Shown piece after piece: positions 37,273 to 45,783 of a DNA stretch of 64,000 nucleotides. Each line of letters starts with the position of its first letter. Within the stretch, counting starts at the first letter, position 1. This stretch comes from Pedobacter cryoconitis (GTDB taxonomy: Bacteria; Bacteroidota; Bacteroidia; Sphingobacteriales; Sphingobacteriaceae): positions 372,001-436,000 of the forward strand of contig NZ_JACHCG010000001.1 of the NCBI RefSeq assembly GCF_014200595.1, read 5' to 3'. The notes below the pieces were generated by a model. That model searched no databases. It had not been told where the DNA came from and was given only the letters and a program-made list of their open reading frames with translations. A program made the translations under genes and the position numbers.

Positions 37273-38469
37273 TCAGGGTTTATAAAGCAGGTCAATTAAC
37301 TGCGTGTCTTTATCTTTTGGTATAGCTTCGGCTTGTTTGAAATAAGCGTCATTTTTGTAGGCTGTACCTGCAAGTGTCAATAATCTGTACAATTCACTTG
37401 TGTTGTAGGGTATAATTTGTTTGCGGTCTTTTGCTTTTTGATCCATACCGTATGGAATTAACCAATCCAGTGCTTTGTGTATGCTTCTTCCATCTGAAGT
37501 CTGATAGTTCCATACCTCAACGCCAGCATGTTTTCCTAATAGGGCAAGGTTAAACCAGCCATCGTTCAGGTTCATTGTACTGTAGCTATAAGCTTTTGTT
37601 CTGGCAAGTTCCAGCGGCTGTTCACCTGCTGGTGTAATCTGCACTGCTATTCTTTCCAGACTTGCAGTTATGGTCTTTTTTGCCAGTTCTTTTTGGTCTG
37701 TAAATAAAGCATAAGATACTATCTGCGTATCGTAAATAGTACCGTGATTATTTTTGGATCTATGTTCGTCTTTCCCGTTTTTACTGGTTAACATCCAATC
37801 CAGGTATTGTTTATACCAGGTTTTAATGTCTTCAGTTTGTTTGGCTGTGATTGATTTTGAACTGGCCAAAAGTCCCATCCAGTCTGCGAGTTCAACCAGG
37901 GAACGACTTTCAATAATACCAATGCCCCTGCCATCGTTTACGCCCGGTATGGCTTGTGCGTAATTCAGATTGGGGTTCATTTTTGTTTCGGGTGCAATGA
38001 ACCAGGCATTTAGCAAGTCACTGGCTTTTAAAGCATACTTTTCCTGACCTGTGAAGTAATAGGCAAGGGATAAGAATTGACATTGTTCAGTGAGATTATG
38101 CAGAAATACCGCATCGGTTATTTGATGAATAGCAGGATTACGTTCACCGTCTTTTCTGATATAGGGCGTTCCGTCAGCTTTGGAAGGATCAGGCCAGAAA
38201 TAAGGCGCCTGGCTCATATAGTCGTGTTTTGATCCGCTTGGTGGAGTTGATGATTTATCCATCACAGATTTTGGCTTCGCGGTCAGGAAACCATCGGCCT
38301 TACGAACTACCTGATCTACCAGGGGTTTAATTGCTTTATCTTTTTGCTGGTAAGCTTCTTTCTTTGCTTTAAGCTGGTCAGCATTGATTAGAAATAGTTT
38401 TGGCGTTTGTGCGAAAGATAACTGTCCATACAGAACAGCGAGGATCATATAAAAAAACTTGTTCTTCAT
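37273..38469 (-). CDS. Alginate-lyase-superfamily protein (PL38-like)
   Basis: A 398-residue secreted (alpha/alpha) toroid lyase. Signal peptide to about residue 20 (GQLSFAQ). Family features: HDYMSQAPYFWPDPSKADG (about 82-100, a signature of alginate-lyase Pfam PF05426 members), NPAIHQITDAVFLH, LNAWFIAPETKMNPNLNYAQ, GIGIIESRSLVELADW, KNNHGTIYDTQ (His of the catalytic pair) and LELARTKAYSYSTMNL. Length and order match proteins placed in PL38, which include glucuronan/alginate lyases. It is transcribed against the rest of the PUL and carries a large palindrome just before its ATG. Confidence 0.85.
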   Translation of the reverse strand: MKNKFFYMILAVLYGQLSFAQTPKLFLINADQLKAKKEAYQQKDKAIKPLVDQVVRKADGFLTAKPKSVMDKSSTPPSGSKHDYMSQAPYFWPDPSKADGTPYIRKDGERNPAIHQITDAVFLHNLTEQCQFLSLAYYFTGQEKYALKASDLLNAWFIAPETKMNPNLNYAQAIPGVNDGRGIGIIESRSLVELADWMGLLASSKSITAKQTEDIKTWYKQYLDWMLTSKNGKDEHRSKNNHGTIYDTQIVSYALFTDQKELAKKTITASLERIAVQITPAGEQPLELARTKAYSYSTMNLNDGWFNLALLGKHAGVEVWNYQTSDGRSIHKALDWLIPYGMDQKAKDRKQIIPYNTSELYRLLTLAGTAYKNDAYFKQAEAIPKDKDTQLIDLLYKP

Positions 38470-38473
38470 GCGT

Positions 38474-38527
38474 ATAAGATTTAGTCACATTTGGATGCTG
38501 TGGAAACCAAATGTAGCTAAATCTTAT
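38474..38527 (-). promoter_or_regulatory. Imperfect palindrome at the start of the PL38-like gene
   Basis: ATAAGATTTAG-nn-ACATTTGG (38474-38494) pairs with CCAAATGT-nn-CTAAATCTTAT (38507-38527): 19 of 21 positions pair, with two central mismatches and a 12-base loop. It begins 4 bp from the lyase start codon and lies 15 bp beyond the SIP gene. It may be an operator, a leader hairpin, or a terminator for the SIP gene. Confidence 0.6.
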
Positions 38528-38542
38528 GCAAACAAATATGCT

Positions 38543-39382
38543 TTACTTTTCTTCCCGGTGTTCTTCCCGTCGTGCCCTGACTGAACCGTCTTCGCTGGCT
38601 CCTAACTTCCAGTAGGAGTAGGCGTATAGTTCACTTTGATCCCAGTGTTGTTCTTTACGCAGAAATTGACGAATGTCTTTTACAGTTGAAAATTCGGCTG
38701 CCGCATAGCCAAAACGGGTTGTGTTATGTTGTTGAGGTATTTTTACAGTACGTACGGCATCGGCAAGCAGCGTTTTTTCTCCGGGATGTGCGTTATAAAT
38801 CCAGTTGATCTGAATGTCTGCGTTGGTTTTTAATTCCTGCTCGTCTTCTTTTGTTGGTATTTCAATATAGGCAACTCCGGTTGCGGTAGCTGGAAGAGTT
38901 TCCAGTATAGCGGCAATAACTGGTATTCCGGTTGCATCGGCAGCTAACAGATACCAATCTGCTTTTGGATAAAGTATTGATTCTTTTGCTTTCATCAGGA
39001 TACCCAGAATATCTCCTGGTTTAGCATGGATTGCCCATGCTGATGCAGGACCGGTTTCTCCGTGTGCAACAAAGTCTATAGTCATTTCCTTCTTTTCCAC
39101 GTCGATAGCTCTGTGGGTATAAGTTCTGATGACAGGCTTTAAGTGTTCTGGCGCGTGAGACCATTCTCCGGTACTGTAGTTGAAATCAGGGAAATGGATC
39201 TCGTTGACTCCTGCGGGAGGGATAAAGATTTTATTATTGATCCCTGGGGTTGTCTCTGCAAAAAGAGGTACATCATCTCCGGTAAGGGTGATGCGGATAT
39301 AATTAGGGGTGAGATACGCCTTGTTTTTTACGGCTAATACTCCGCGGACAATGGCAGGTAATTCTTTTTTTGTTTCACTCAT
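38543..39382 (-). CDS. Siderophore-interacting protein (FAD-dependent ferric-siderophore reductase)
   Basis: A 279-residue cytoplasmic flavoprotein of the ViuB/SIP family, which reduces ferric siderophores to release iron. FAD-binding motif VIRTYTHRAID (RxYTxR, about 82-92), TIDFVAHGETGPASAWAIHA with the family GPAS motif, then PGDILGI and DWYLLAADATGIPVIAAIL for the NAD(P)H-side domain, and the C-terminal AYSYWKLGASED, where YWxxG is a SIP signature. It lies downstream of a SusC/SusD pair on the same strand but a 230-bp gap with a strong hairpin intervenes, so a shared transcript is uncertain. Confidence 0.9.
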   Translation of the reverse strand: MSETKKELPAIVRGVLAVKNKAYLTPNYIRITLTGDDVPLFAETTPGINNKIFIPPAGVNEIHFPDFNYSTGEWSHAPEHLKPVIRTYTHRAIDVEKKEMTIDFVAHGETGPASAWAIHAKPGDILGILMKAKESILYPKADWYLLAADATGIPVIAAILETLPATATGVAYIEIPTKEDEQELKTNADIQINWIYNAHPGEKTLLADAVRTVKIPQQHNTTRFGYAAAEFSTVKDIRQFLRKEQHWDQSELYAYSYWKLGASEDGSVRARREEHREEK

Positions 39383-39520
39383 CGTAGCTTTTCTCTGGTT
39401 TACTACGGGTAAAGATATGTTATTTGTAATCTTTCTAAATAAGTAAAGGCAGCTATGACAAAGGGATTACATAAAGGGAAAGAATTACCGCTATAACGAA
39501 GTACTATCCAGCAACTAGAA

Positions 39521-39587
39521 GTGATCTATGTTGGAAGGGTGTTGGAAGGGTTCGACACCCTTCCAACACCCTTCCAACATAGATCAC
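39521..39587. repeat. Perfect 31-bp-arm inverted repeat
   Basis: Arms 39521-39551 and 39557-39587 are exact reverse complements around a 5-base TCGAC centre. Each arm holds two direct copies of GTTGGAAGGGT. The left arm starts GTGATCTATG. It follows the SusD stop (26 bp away on the minus strand) and lacks a T-tract on either side, so it differs from the other terminators here. Confidence 0.9.
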
Positions 39588-39612
39588 AATACGATCGTGG
39601 ACAATTGGTGAT

Positions 39613-40848
39613 TTACCTGGTTTCAATTTCAGGAACACCAATCCAGTGCCAGTTCCTTTTAGTAAATCCCGGGGTCAGATCTCCGTCGATATTGAATCTT
39701 CTCAAATCAATTAAACGGGTTCCTCTCCAGGATAAAAATATCCTGCGGATTGCTGTAATATCGGTAAGGGTCAGGTTTTGTGCCGGAAGGTTGGATTTAC
39801 CAGCCGGATCATATTTCGCAATTACTGTATTCACATAGTCAACTGCATTTCCAGTTAACAGGCCGCGGATAGCGAGTTCTGCTCTGATCAGCTGCATTTC
39901 GTCAAAATCAGTAACCAGCAGCGGATCTCTTTCTTTAAAATAAGTTAATGACCAGTGTCCTTTAGGGGCTTTTAAAACAGGGTTCCGCGCTTTATCGGCT
40001 GTTGTTTTTAATACAGCAACCAATGTCGGATCAACAGCTGCATCTCTGACATTAATACTTAAGGCAGAAAAGAAAGCATTACTTACAGTACCTACTGTAT
40101 TTAAGAAAGCAAAGTTTTCAGCTGCTGAAAATGATTGATTGATATGGGCTACAGCCAAAGCGTAATTTTGGGTGCTTATGCCTAGTTTAGTCAATAAGGA
40201 ATGTAATAGTCTTTTTTCCTGATCGTTGGCTATTGGCAATGCTTCTTCCCAATAGCGTTGTGCTTTGGCGTAAGCTTGTTCATGTTTAACCAGCATATGA
40301 TCTGCATAAACGGCGCGATTTGCTTCACTCACTGTAAAGTAATCCGCCAGCAACATCCAGGCATAACCCGCGTGTAAACGGGCATTGATTAACGCGCCTT
40401 GTTTGATTTTCAACTTATCTTCTTCTGAAGGATTTTGCTGTGTGGCGAGTTTGATAGCGTCTTCTGCCCTTGCTCTGTAGTTCTGGACATTTGACCATGC
40501 GCTAAAAAGAGAAGGGTTATCCGGGCTCAGTTTATCTTCATCCAGCTCTTTGTAAAAAGGTGAATTAGGTACAGCGGCAGAAGTGATTTCGTCTGCAATT
40601 GCACCGGAGGCCACGAGTAAGTCTGAAGAGGCTGTAGCCCCTGCACGCCAGACACCTGCAATGATTGGCCCGTTGACATAAACTCCTTTATCGATACGGC
40701 CTAACATTTCCAGGCTGCTGAGTTGTGATTCATCAACGGTACTGTCTGGTGATTTCGGATCATTGACCCATTTATTACAGGATGAAAAGGTTAATGCGAT
40801 ACAAAGTGCCGCTCCGATTCTAAAAATATATCTTTTGTTCTTTAACAT
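39613..40848 (-). CDS. SusD-like outer-membrane lipoprotein
   Basis: A 411-residue lipoprotein with lipobox TFSSC (Cys24) followed by NKWVNDPKSPD. It is shorter and more diverged than the two other SusD proteins here, but retains NARLHAGYAWMLLADYF, FDEMQLIRAELAIRGLL and the ending RNWHWIGVPEIETR, which fits the SusD C-terminal NxxWxPIP-type segment. It follows the SusC gene by 23 bp on the same strand. The nearest downstream gene is a siderophore reductase, so iron-complex uptake is possible but only inferred. Confidence 0.85.
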   Translation of the reverse strand: MLKNKRYIFRIGAALCIALTFSSCNKWVNDPKSPDSTVDESQLSSLEMLGRIDKGVYVNGPIIAGVWRAGATASSDLLVASGAIADEITSAAVPNSPFYKELDEDKLSPDNPSLFSAWSNVQNYRARAEDAIKLATQQNPSEEDKLKIKQGALINARLHAGYAWMLLADYFTVSEANRAVYADHMLVKHEQAYAKAQRYWEEALPIANDQEKRLLHSLLTKLGISTQNYALAVAHINQSFSAAENFAFLNTVGTVSNAFFSALSINVRDAAVDPTLVAVLKTTADKARNPVLKAPKGHWSLTYFKERDPLLVTDFDEMQLIRAELAIRGLLTGNAVDYVNTVIAKYDPAGKSNLPAQNLTLTDITAIRRIFLSWRGTRLIDLRRFNIDGDLTPGFTKRNWHWIGVPEIETR

Positions 40849-40871
40849 AATCTTTTGATAAACAATACTGA

Positions 40872-43718
40872 TTAAAACCCAATATTTAAACTAAATGCAT
40901 AAGTGCGGGGAGCTGGAACGGCTGTCCAGTCTGAAGACAGGTAACTAATCCCTTTAGTTCTTTTACTTCCACCCTGAGAATCAATCTGAGGTTCAGCGCC
41001 GCCGTAGTTTGTAGTTAACCACAGGTTATTTCCTGTTACGGAAACTACACAGCGTTTCAATACCCCTTTTGTATAGCGTTTTGCCCAGTTACCTAAGTCA
41101 TAAGACATGGTTAAATTGCTTAGTCTGATGAAGTCTGCTTTTTGGATGAAATCACCTCTTACGCCTTCAACTTTTGACAGGGCGGTAGCGGTGGAGATAT
41201 AATCGGCCGTGCCTGGTGTAAGGGTAGCTAATTGTGATTTTAAAGTTTCTTTGGCTTCATAGTTATTTCCTTGTGAAGCCACATTTCTTGCCGAAATATT
41301 ATAAACTTTAGCTCCTTTTGAATAGGTGAGAAGTGATTGTATGCGCAGGTTGTTGAATAGTTGCAGGCCAAATCCTAATGACCCGTTGTAAGTAGGGAAA
41401 GGTTTACCTAATTCTTGTAGCGGGCCTTCTTTTGCACCTGTATAAACGCCTTTGGCATCAAATACCGGGCCCTGGGAAAGGTTGGAGTAAAAAGCAAATG
41501 CTGGCAATCCGGCTCTGATCAGGTTCACCGAACTCAGAATATCTTTATCACCTGAATTGATTACTTTATTAGATTGCTGATTGAAGATGGCATAAATGTC
41601 CAGACTGTGTTTTTTATTTGCACTGGTAAAGACTCTGCTATTGTAAGAAATTTCCAGTCCCTGACCTTGTATTTTACCAATGTTTTCAGGATAGTCACCA
41701 CTTAAGCTGGACGGAAAGCCCAGTGAAGGTAAAAGGGTTGTATAAACGATTGCATCACGGGTATACTGCCTGTAATAGGTAAAGCTTAATTTCTGGTTGA
41801 ATATTTTTACATCAGTTCCGATTTCAAATTCACCTGTACGTTCTGGTTTGATATCCGGATTTCCTTTCCTTAAAGGTTTTACTATAGTCCCAAAAGAAGA
41901 GTTCTCTACCAGGTAAGCGGTTTGTGCATCACCCGGATAAGGTAAGCGGCCTGATTCTCCATAGGCAGCTCTGAATTTCCATTCTTCTACTTTTCCTTTC
42001 AAAAAGTCCATGCCAGCTACGTTATAGGCCACACTTACTGTCGGATACCAGATGCTGGCTACGTTTCTTCCGATCATATTGGATACATCGCGTCTAAGCC
42101 CGGCATTGATAAATAATTTGTTGTCGTAGCTTAAAAAGGCCTCTCCATATAATCCGTGTGTGCGCTTTTCGAAGGTGTTGTCTGTAGTGCCTAAAATTTC
42201 TGCTGCGGAAGCGATATTGCTGATTCCGGGAACAGCGAAGTTACGGACACTGATTCCGGTAACTTTCTCAGATGCTTGTGTAACCTGAGAGAGGAAGGAC
42301 AGGTTTAATTGCCATTTCGGATTGAATACAAAGTTGCGGGATAATTTAAAGTCCCAGTTCATATTCTGGTTACGGCGGTTACTGATTTGCTTGCTTCCGG
42401 TATTGTTTGTGCCTTGCAAGTAGCCGTAAGGAAGATAATTTAAGCCGTCGATACGGTTCAGGTCTAAGCCAACTAAAGTTTCTGCTTTGATTTCAAAAGG
42501 AAAGGTATAAGCGAGTTTCAAACTTCCTGTAAAGCGGTCGTTTTCATATTCTTTTTGAATGGCCCGCCAGCTTTCTTCGGCAATAAATGGCCATGGGGTA
42601 CGGTCGCGCATCAGGTTCCAGATTGCATCGTCACGTCCTGAGGCTGATTGCGGGATACTTAATTTCCCTTTGACGTAACCTGCGGTAAGCGATAGTTTAA
42701 AACGGTCTTTTGTAAAGTCATACCCTGTACGCACTGTTTGCCTGTTATCCTGATTTCCAGGAACGATACCTGCATTTTTATTGGTATTTGCAGAAAGGAA
42801 AATGCTGTTATTCTCATCAATTTGAGAAGTAACATTGGCGTATAGTTGTTGTTCTGTTCCTTTTCTGAAGAAATCGTTTAAGGGGTCGTTATTGACAAAC
42901 TGATCATATTTTCTGGCCAGTTCGCTGAATCCTGTGGTATATTTTACATTGACAGCTATTCCTTTTTTACCGTTTAAGCCGCGTTTAGTTTGAATAACTA
43001 CGACACCGTTTGCAGCTTCAGCACCGTAAGAGGCTGCTGCTGCGGGGCCTTTAATGACGTCGATAGATTCTATATCATTTAAGGGTAAGTCGTTCAATGC
43101 GCTCATGGCTTCCTGAGAAGAGTTAATGTCTGAGGTATTGCTACTGCCGTAACGTACACCGTCTATAAAAATCAGTGGATCACGATCCATGCTGAAGGTG
43201 GCGGACGAACGGATGTCGAAGCGGATGGGCATGCCTACTTTACCGTTGGTATTGTAAACTTGTGCGCCGCTGATTCTTCCGTTAACAATGTCTGCGAGTG
43301 AAGAGGGGTTACTGGTGGCAACAATTCCTGCTGCATTAATGTGATCGATGTTTGTTCCAATTGCTTTTTTACTTCTTGAATTGGCCAAACTGGCGGTAAC
43401 CATAACTTCTTGCAGTTCAACGCCAGGTTCCAGGGAGATGTTGATTTGCTGACCGTCTTTAATAACCTGGTATTGCTTTTGGAAATCTTTATATCCAATC
43501 ATTTTCACGATCAGCGTCTCGCCTGATTGCAGTTGTAAAGTGAATTTACCTTGTGCATCTGCCATTACACCTTTTCCGGGGTGTTCTTTTACGGAAATAC
43601 TTGCCCCTATAATGGTTTCCCCGGTGTTTTTATCGTGTACTGTACCTTTGATGGTCTGTGCCTGAATTGCGCAACAGAGGAGCATGGCTGTTCCTAAACT
43701 GGTAAAAAATTTAATCAT
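40872..43718 (-). CDS. SusC-like TonB-dependent outer-membrane receptor
   Basis: A 948-residue TonB-linked channel, shorter than the other two (1105 and 1119). Signal peptide ending CAIQAQ (about residue 20), carboxypeptidase-like domain TIKGTVHDKNTGETIIGASI, VTASLANSRSKKAIG, plug with the SusC signature VIKGPAAAASYGAEAANGVV, barrel, and the final strand YAFSLNIGF. The lead residues IDVIKGPAAAASYG (in place of ILKDA) are typical of a sub-branch of SusC proteins. A clear promoter lies 100 bp upstream. Ligand unknown; the SIP gene nearby hints at iron chelates. Confidence 0.93.
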   Translation of the reverse strand: MIKFFTSLGTAMLLCCAIQAQTIKGTVHDKNTGETIIGASISVKEHPGKGVMADAQGKFTLQLQSGETLIVKMIGYKDFQKQYQVIKDGQQINISLEPGVELQEVMVTASLANSRSKKAIGTNIDHINAAGIVATSNPSSLADIVNGRISGAQVYNTNGKVGMPIRFDIRSSATFSMDRDPLIFIDGVRYGSSNTSDINSSQEAMSALNDLPLNDIESIDVIKGPAAAASYGAEAANGVVVIQTKRGLNGKKGIAVNVKYTTGFSELARKYDQFVNNDPLNDFFRKGTEQQLYANVTSQIDENNSIFLSANTNKNAGIVPGNQDNRQTVRTGYDFTKDRFKLSLTAGYVKGKLSIPQSASGRDDAIWNLMRDRTPWPFIAEESWRAIQKEYENDRFTGSLKLAYTFPFEIKAETLVGLDLNRIDGLNYLPYGYLQGTNNTGSKQISNRRNQNMNWDFKLSRNFVFNPKWQLNLSFLSQVTQASEKVTGISVRNFAVPGISNIASAAEILGTTDNTFEKRTHGLYGEAFLSYDNKLFINAGLRRDVSNMIGRNVASIWYPTVSVAYNVAGMDFLKGKVEEWKFRAAYGESGRLPYPGDAQTAYLVENSSFGTIVKPLRKGNPDIKPERTGEFEIGTDVKIFNQKLSFTYYRQYTRDAIVYTTLLPSLGFPSSLSGDYPENIGKIQGQGLEISYNSRVFTSANKKHSLDIYAIFNQQSNKVINSGDKDILSSVNLIRAGLPAFAFYSNLSQGPVFDAKGVYTGAKEGPLQELGKPFPTYNGSLGFGLQLFNNLRIQSLLTYSKGAKVYNISARNVASQGNNYEAKETLKSQLATLTPGTADYISTATALSKVEGVRGDFIQKADFIRLSNLTMSYDLGNWAKRYTKGVLKRCVVSVTGNNLWLTTNYGGAEPQIDSQGGSKRTKGISYLSSDWTAVPAPRTYAFSLNIGF

Positions 43719-43817
43719 ATGGTGTGTTTAATAGGGTTTGCGCTAATTTGTAATTAGCTGATAATGTTTGATTTAGATCTATTGTTTAGTGTTGGTCTAA
43801 ATAAGAATTGGCGGGCG

Positions 43818-43847
43818 CAAAGATAGGAATTACTTTAAAAGTGGCAA
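43818..43847 (-). promoter_or_regulatory. Promoter of the third SusC/SusD operon
   Basis: On the minus strand TTG (43847-43845), 19 bp, then TATCTTTG (43825-43818), an exact match to the Bacteroidota vegetative consensus. The start point near 43812 gives a leader of about 93 nt before the SusC ATG. Confidence 0.7.
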
Positions 43848-43872
43848 GGGATAAGGAGGAATAAATAACTGT

Positions 43873-43899
43873 ATTTCGTTCCCAATTTGGGAACGAAAT
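43873..43899. promoter_or_regulatory. Palindromic operator of the HigBA module
   Basis: ATTTCGTTCCCA and TGGGAACGAAAT are exact reverse complements around ATT. The palindrome ends three bases before the -7 box of higB, so a bound antitoxin would block transcription. Confidence 0.85.
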
Positions 43900-43901
43900 A
43901 T

Positions 43902-43909
43902 TATATTTG
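43902..43909 (+). promoter_or_regulatory. -7 box of higBA
   Basis: TATATTTG matches TAnnTTTG exactly and ends 6 nt before the ATG at 43916, predicting an mRNA with almost no leader. Confidence 0.65.
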
Positions 43910-43915
43910 CTAAGT

Positions 43916-44227
43916 ATGCGGGTTATAGCAATAAAAACACTGAAAGATTACATTGCCGAGTTTCATCAGGCAGAGCAAGCTTTATTAAGTTGGCATGAAG
44001 AAGCAGCCCTGGCTTCATGGAATAATCCCAATGAACTAAAGGCTCAATACAAAAATGCCTCTATACTAAATGAAAAGCGGGTTGTGTTTAATATCCACGG
44101 TAATACCTATCGCTTGATCGTTGATATAGAGTACCGTTTAAAAATTGTGTTTGTTGTTTGGTTTGGCTTGCATAAACAATACGATAAAATAAATGCTAAA
44201 ACAATAAGTTATGTTAAAACCAATTAG
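43916..44227 (+). CDS. HigB-family mRNA interferase toxin
   Basis: A 103-residue toxin with the RelE-like fold (HigB_toxin Pfam type). The Met at 43916 is chosen over an upstream TTG because the -7 box lies over the latter. Signature: YIAEFHQAEQALLSWHEEA, LKAQYKNASIL, KRVVFNIHGNTYRLIVDIEY and HKQYDKINAKTI; the FNI-GN-YRL and H-xx-YD residues are those conserved in the ribosome-dependent, mRNA-cutting family. The toxin gene comes first, as is usual for higBA, and overlaps the antitoxin by 17 bp. Confidence 0.9.
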   Translation: MRVIAIKTLKDYIAEFHQAEQALLSWHEEAALASWNNPNELKAQYKNASILNEKRVVFNIHGNTYRLIVDIEYRLKIVFVVWFGLHKQYDKINAKTISYVKTN

Positions 44228-44570
44228 AACTGAGGAAGAATACGATAATGCTTTAGCTCATATTTATGAGTTGATGCAAACAGATATTATAGAGGGGTCG
44301 GCTGTTTCTGATGAGTTGGAAATCATGAGTTTATTGGTTAAAGATTACGAATCAGTTCATTATCCTGTTGCTTATCCAAATCCAATAGAAGCTATAAAAT
44401 TTCGTATGGAACAAATGAATTTATCTGAAAATGAATTAAGTGCTTTATTGGGAACCCGTTCAAGAAAGTCTGAGATTTTATCAGGAAAACGAAAATTAAG
44501 TTTAGCTATGATACGTAAATTGATTGACATACTGCACATTCCTGCTGAAGTCCTCATTCAGGCATATTAA
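44211..44570 (+). CDS. HigA-family antitoxin
   Basis: A 119-residue antitoxin. The N-terminal part (about 1-45) is an acidic helical toxin-binding region and the C-terminal part a Cro/CI-type helix-turn-helix: NPIEAIKFRMEQMNLSENEL, then SALLGTRSRKSEILSGKRKL and IRKLIDILHIPAEVLIQ. It neutralises HigB and should repress the operon by binding the palindrome at 43873-43899. Translation is coupled to the toxin by a 17-bp overlap. Confidence 0.9.
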   Translation: MLKPIRTEEEYDNALAHIYELMQTDIIEGSAVSDELEIMSLLVKDYESVHYPVAYPNPIEAIKFRMEQMNLSENELSALLGTRSRKSEILSGKRKLSLAMIRKLIDILHIPAEVLIQAY

Positions 44571-44675
44571 TAACTGTTATTTGATATGGAGAGGTAAATT
44601 CAGTAATTATTTTTTAGTCTATTAAATTAGTATACTTTATTGTATATTGGCAAACCTAATCGTCAGTATATCAAT

Positions 44676-45668
44676 ATGTCGTCGTCCTCTTCAGAAAATC
44701 AAATCACACAAAAGGAAGGAGTTTCCTTCGCTAAAGAAACTTCAACCCTATCTTCTGCTGCGCTTACTGTCCGTGATGGCAGGTATTGGAAGAAAATTGC
44801 CGGCCGGTGTTTGTTTGCTTTAGGTTTCATGATTATCGGGCATCTGATCGCTTCATTTTATCCTTTGATCAATCTTATAGATGCTTTTAAGGCTTTCGCT
44901 AAAACACTTGATCTGGATGCCGCATTTGGATGGATGTTACTGGCCGGATTTGTAGCGCAAATGGTCGATGGGGCTTTGGGCATGGGATATGGAGTGATTT
45001 CTACCACAGTTTTATTGTCTACCGGGCTTAATCCTGCTGCAATTAGTGGAAGTATCCATACGGCAGAAATGTTTTCCAGCGGTGCTTCTGGTTTCAGTCA
45101 TTACAAGTTTGGAAATATCAATAAAAAGCTTTTTAAGACTTTGTTATTGCCTGGAGTTTTAGGGGCGATTATTGGTGCTGGGTTACTTTCTTTTCTGGGT
45201 GAATCTTATGGAAACTGGCTCAGGCCAGCACTATCTGTTTATACTTTGTTTCTTGGATTAAGGATATTATTAAATGCTTTCAGGAAAAAGAATGAATCCA
45301 GAAAGGTGAAACATGCTGGCTGGTTAGCAGGGGCTGGTGGTTTTCTGGACTCCTTTGGTGGTGGTGGATGGGGGCCTTTGGTGACCAGTACATTGATTGC
45401 AAAGGGTAAAACTCCACGTTATATTATAGGTACGGTCAGTTTAACTGAGTTTTTTGTTACGCTGGCCAGTGCGTTGACTTTCTTCATTATTTTGGGTACG
45501 AGCCATATTCAGACTATCGCTGGTTTAATTATCGGAGGACTGATCGCAGCGCCGATTGCAGCAAGGTTTGCGGGGAAATTAAATACGAAGACAATCCTGA
45601 TTGCAGTTGGAACGCTGGTTATTGTTTCCAGCGTACGTACTATTTACAAAACCGTAGTTGGCTTTTAA
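44676..45668 (+). CDS. TauE/SafE-family (TSUP) sulfite exporter-like protein
   Basis: A 330-residue inner-membrane protein. The ATG at 44676 is preferred to an in-frame TTG 12 codons earlier. After a serine-rich cytoplasmic start there are about eight hydrophobic segments. Family motifs: GFVAQMVDGALGMGYGVIST and GGFLDSFGGGGWGPLVTSTL, an internal duplication around the D-G/S-F/L-G-x-G-G motif. TSUP proteins move sulfite, organosulfonates or thiosulfate, usually outward. No sulfur gene lies next to it. It is monocistronic. Confidence 0.88.
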   Translation: MSSSSSENQITQKEGVSFAKETSTLSSAALTVRDGRYWKKIAGRCLFALGFMIIGHLIASFYPLINLIDAFKAFAKTLDLDAAFGWMLLAGFVAQMVDGALGMGYGVISTTVLLSTGLNPAAISGSIHTAEMFSSGASGFSHYKFGNINKKLFKTLLLPGVLGAIIGAGLLSFLGESYGNWLRPALSVYTLFLGLRILLNAFRKKNESRKVKHAGWLAGAGGFLDSFGGGGWGPLVTSTLIAKGKTPRYIIGTVSLTEFFVTLASALTFFIILGTSHIQTIAGLIIGGLIAAPIAARFAGKLNTKTILIAVGTLVIVSSVRTIYKTVVGF

Positions 45669-45783
45669 AATCCTACTCCTTAGCGGGGTGTTTTAATGGC
45701 TGGTGGTCTGCCTCTGTTAAATGTCATTTCACGTAATCAAAGCAAGATATGTGATACAGAATCTTCCAGTTAAATAAAAAGCT

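Noticed and set aside
39521..39838. A 105-residue plus-strand frame beginning in the perfect hairpin
   Set aside because: It is made of the palindrome and the antisense of the SusD 3' end; no motif.
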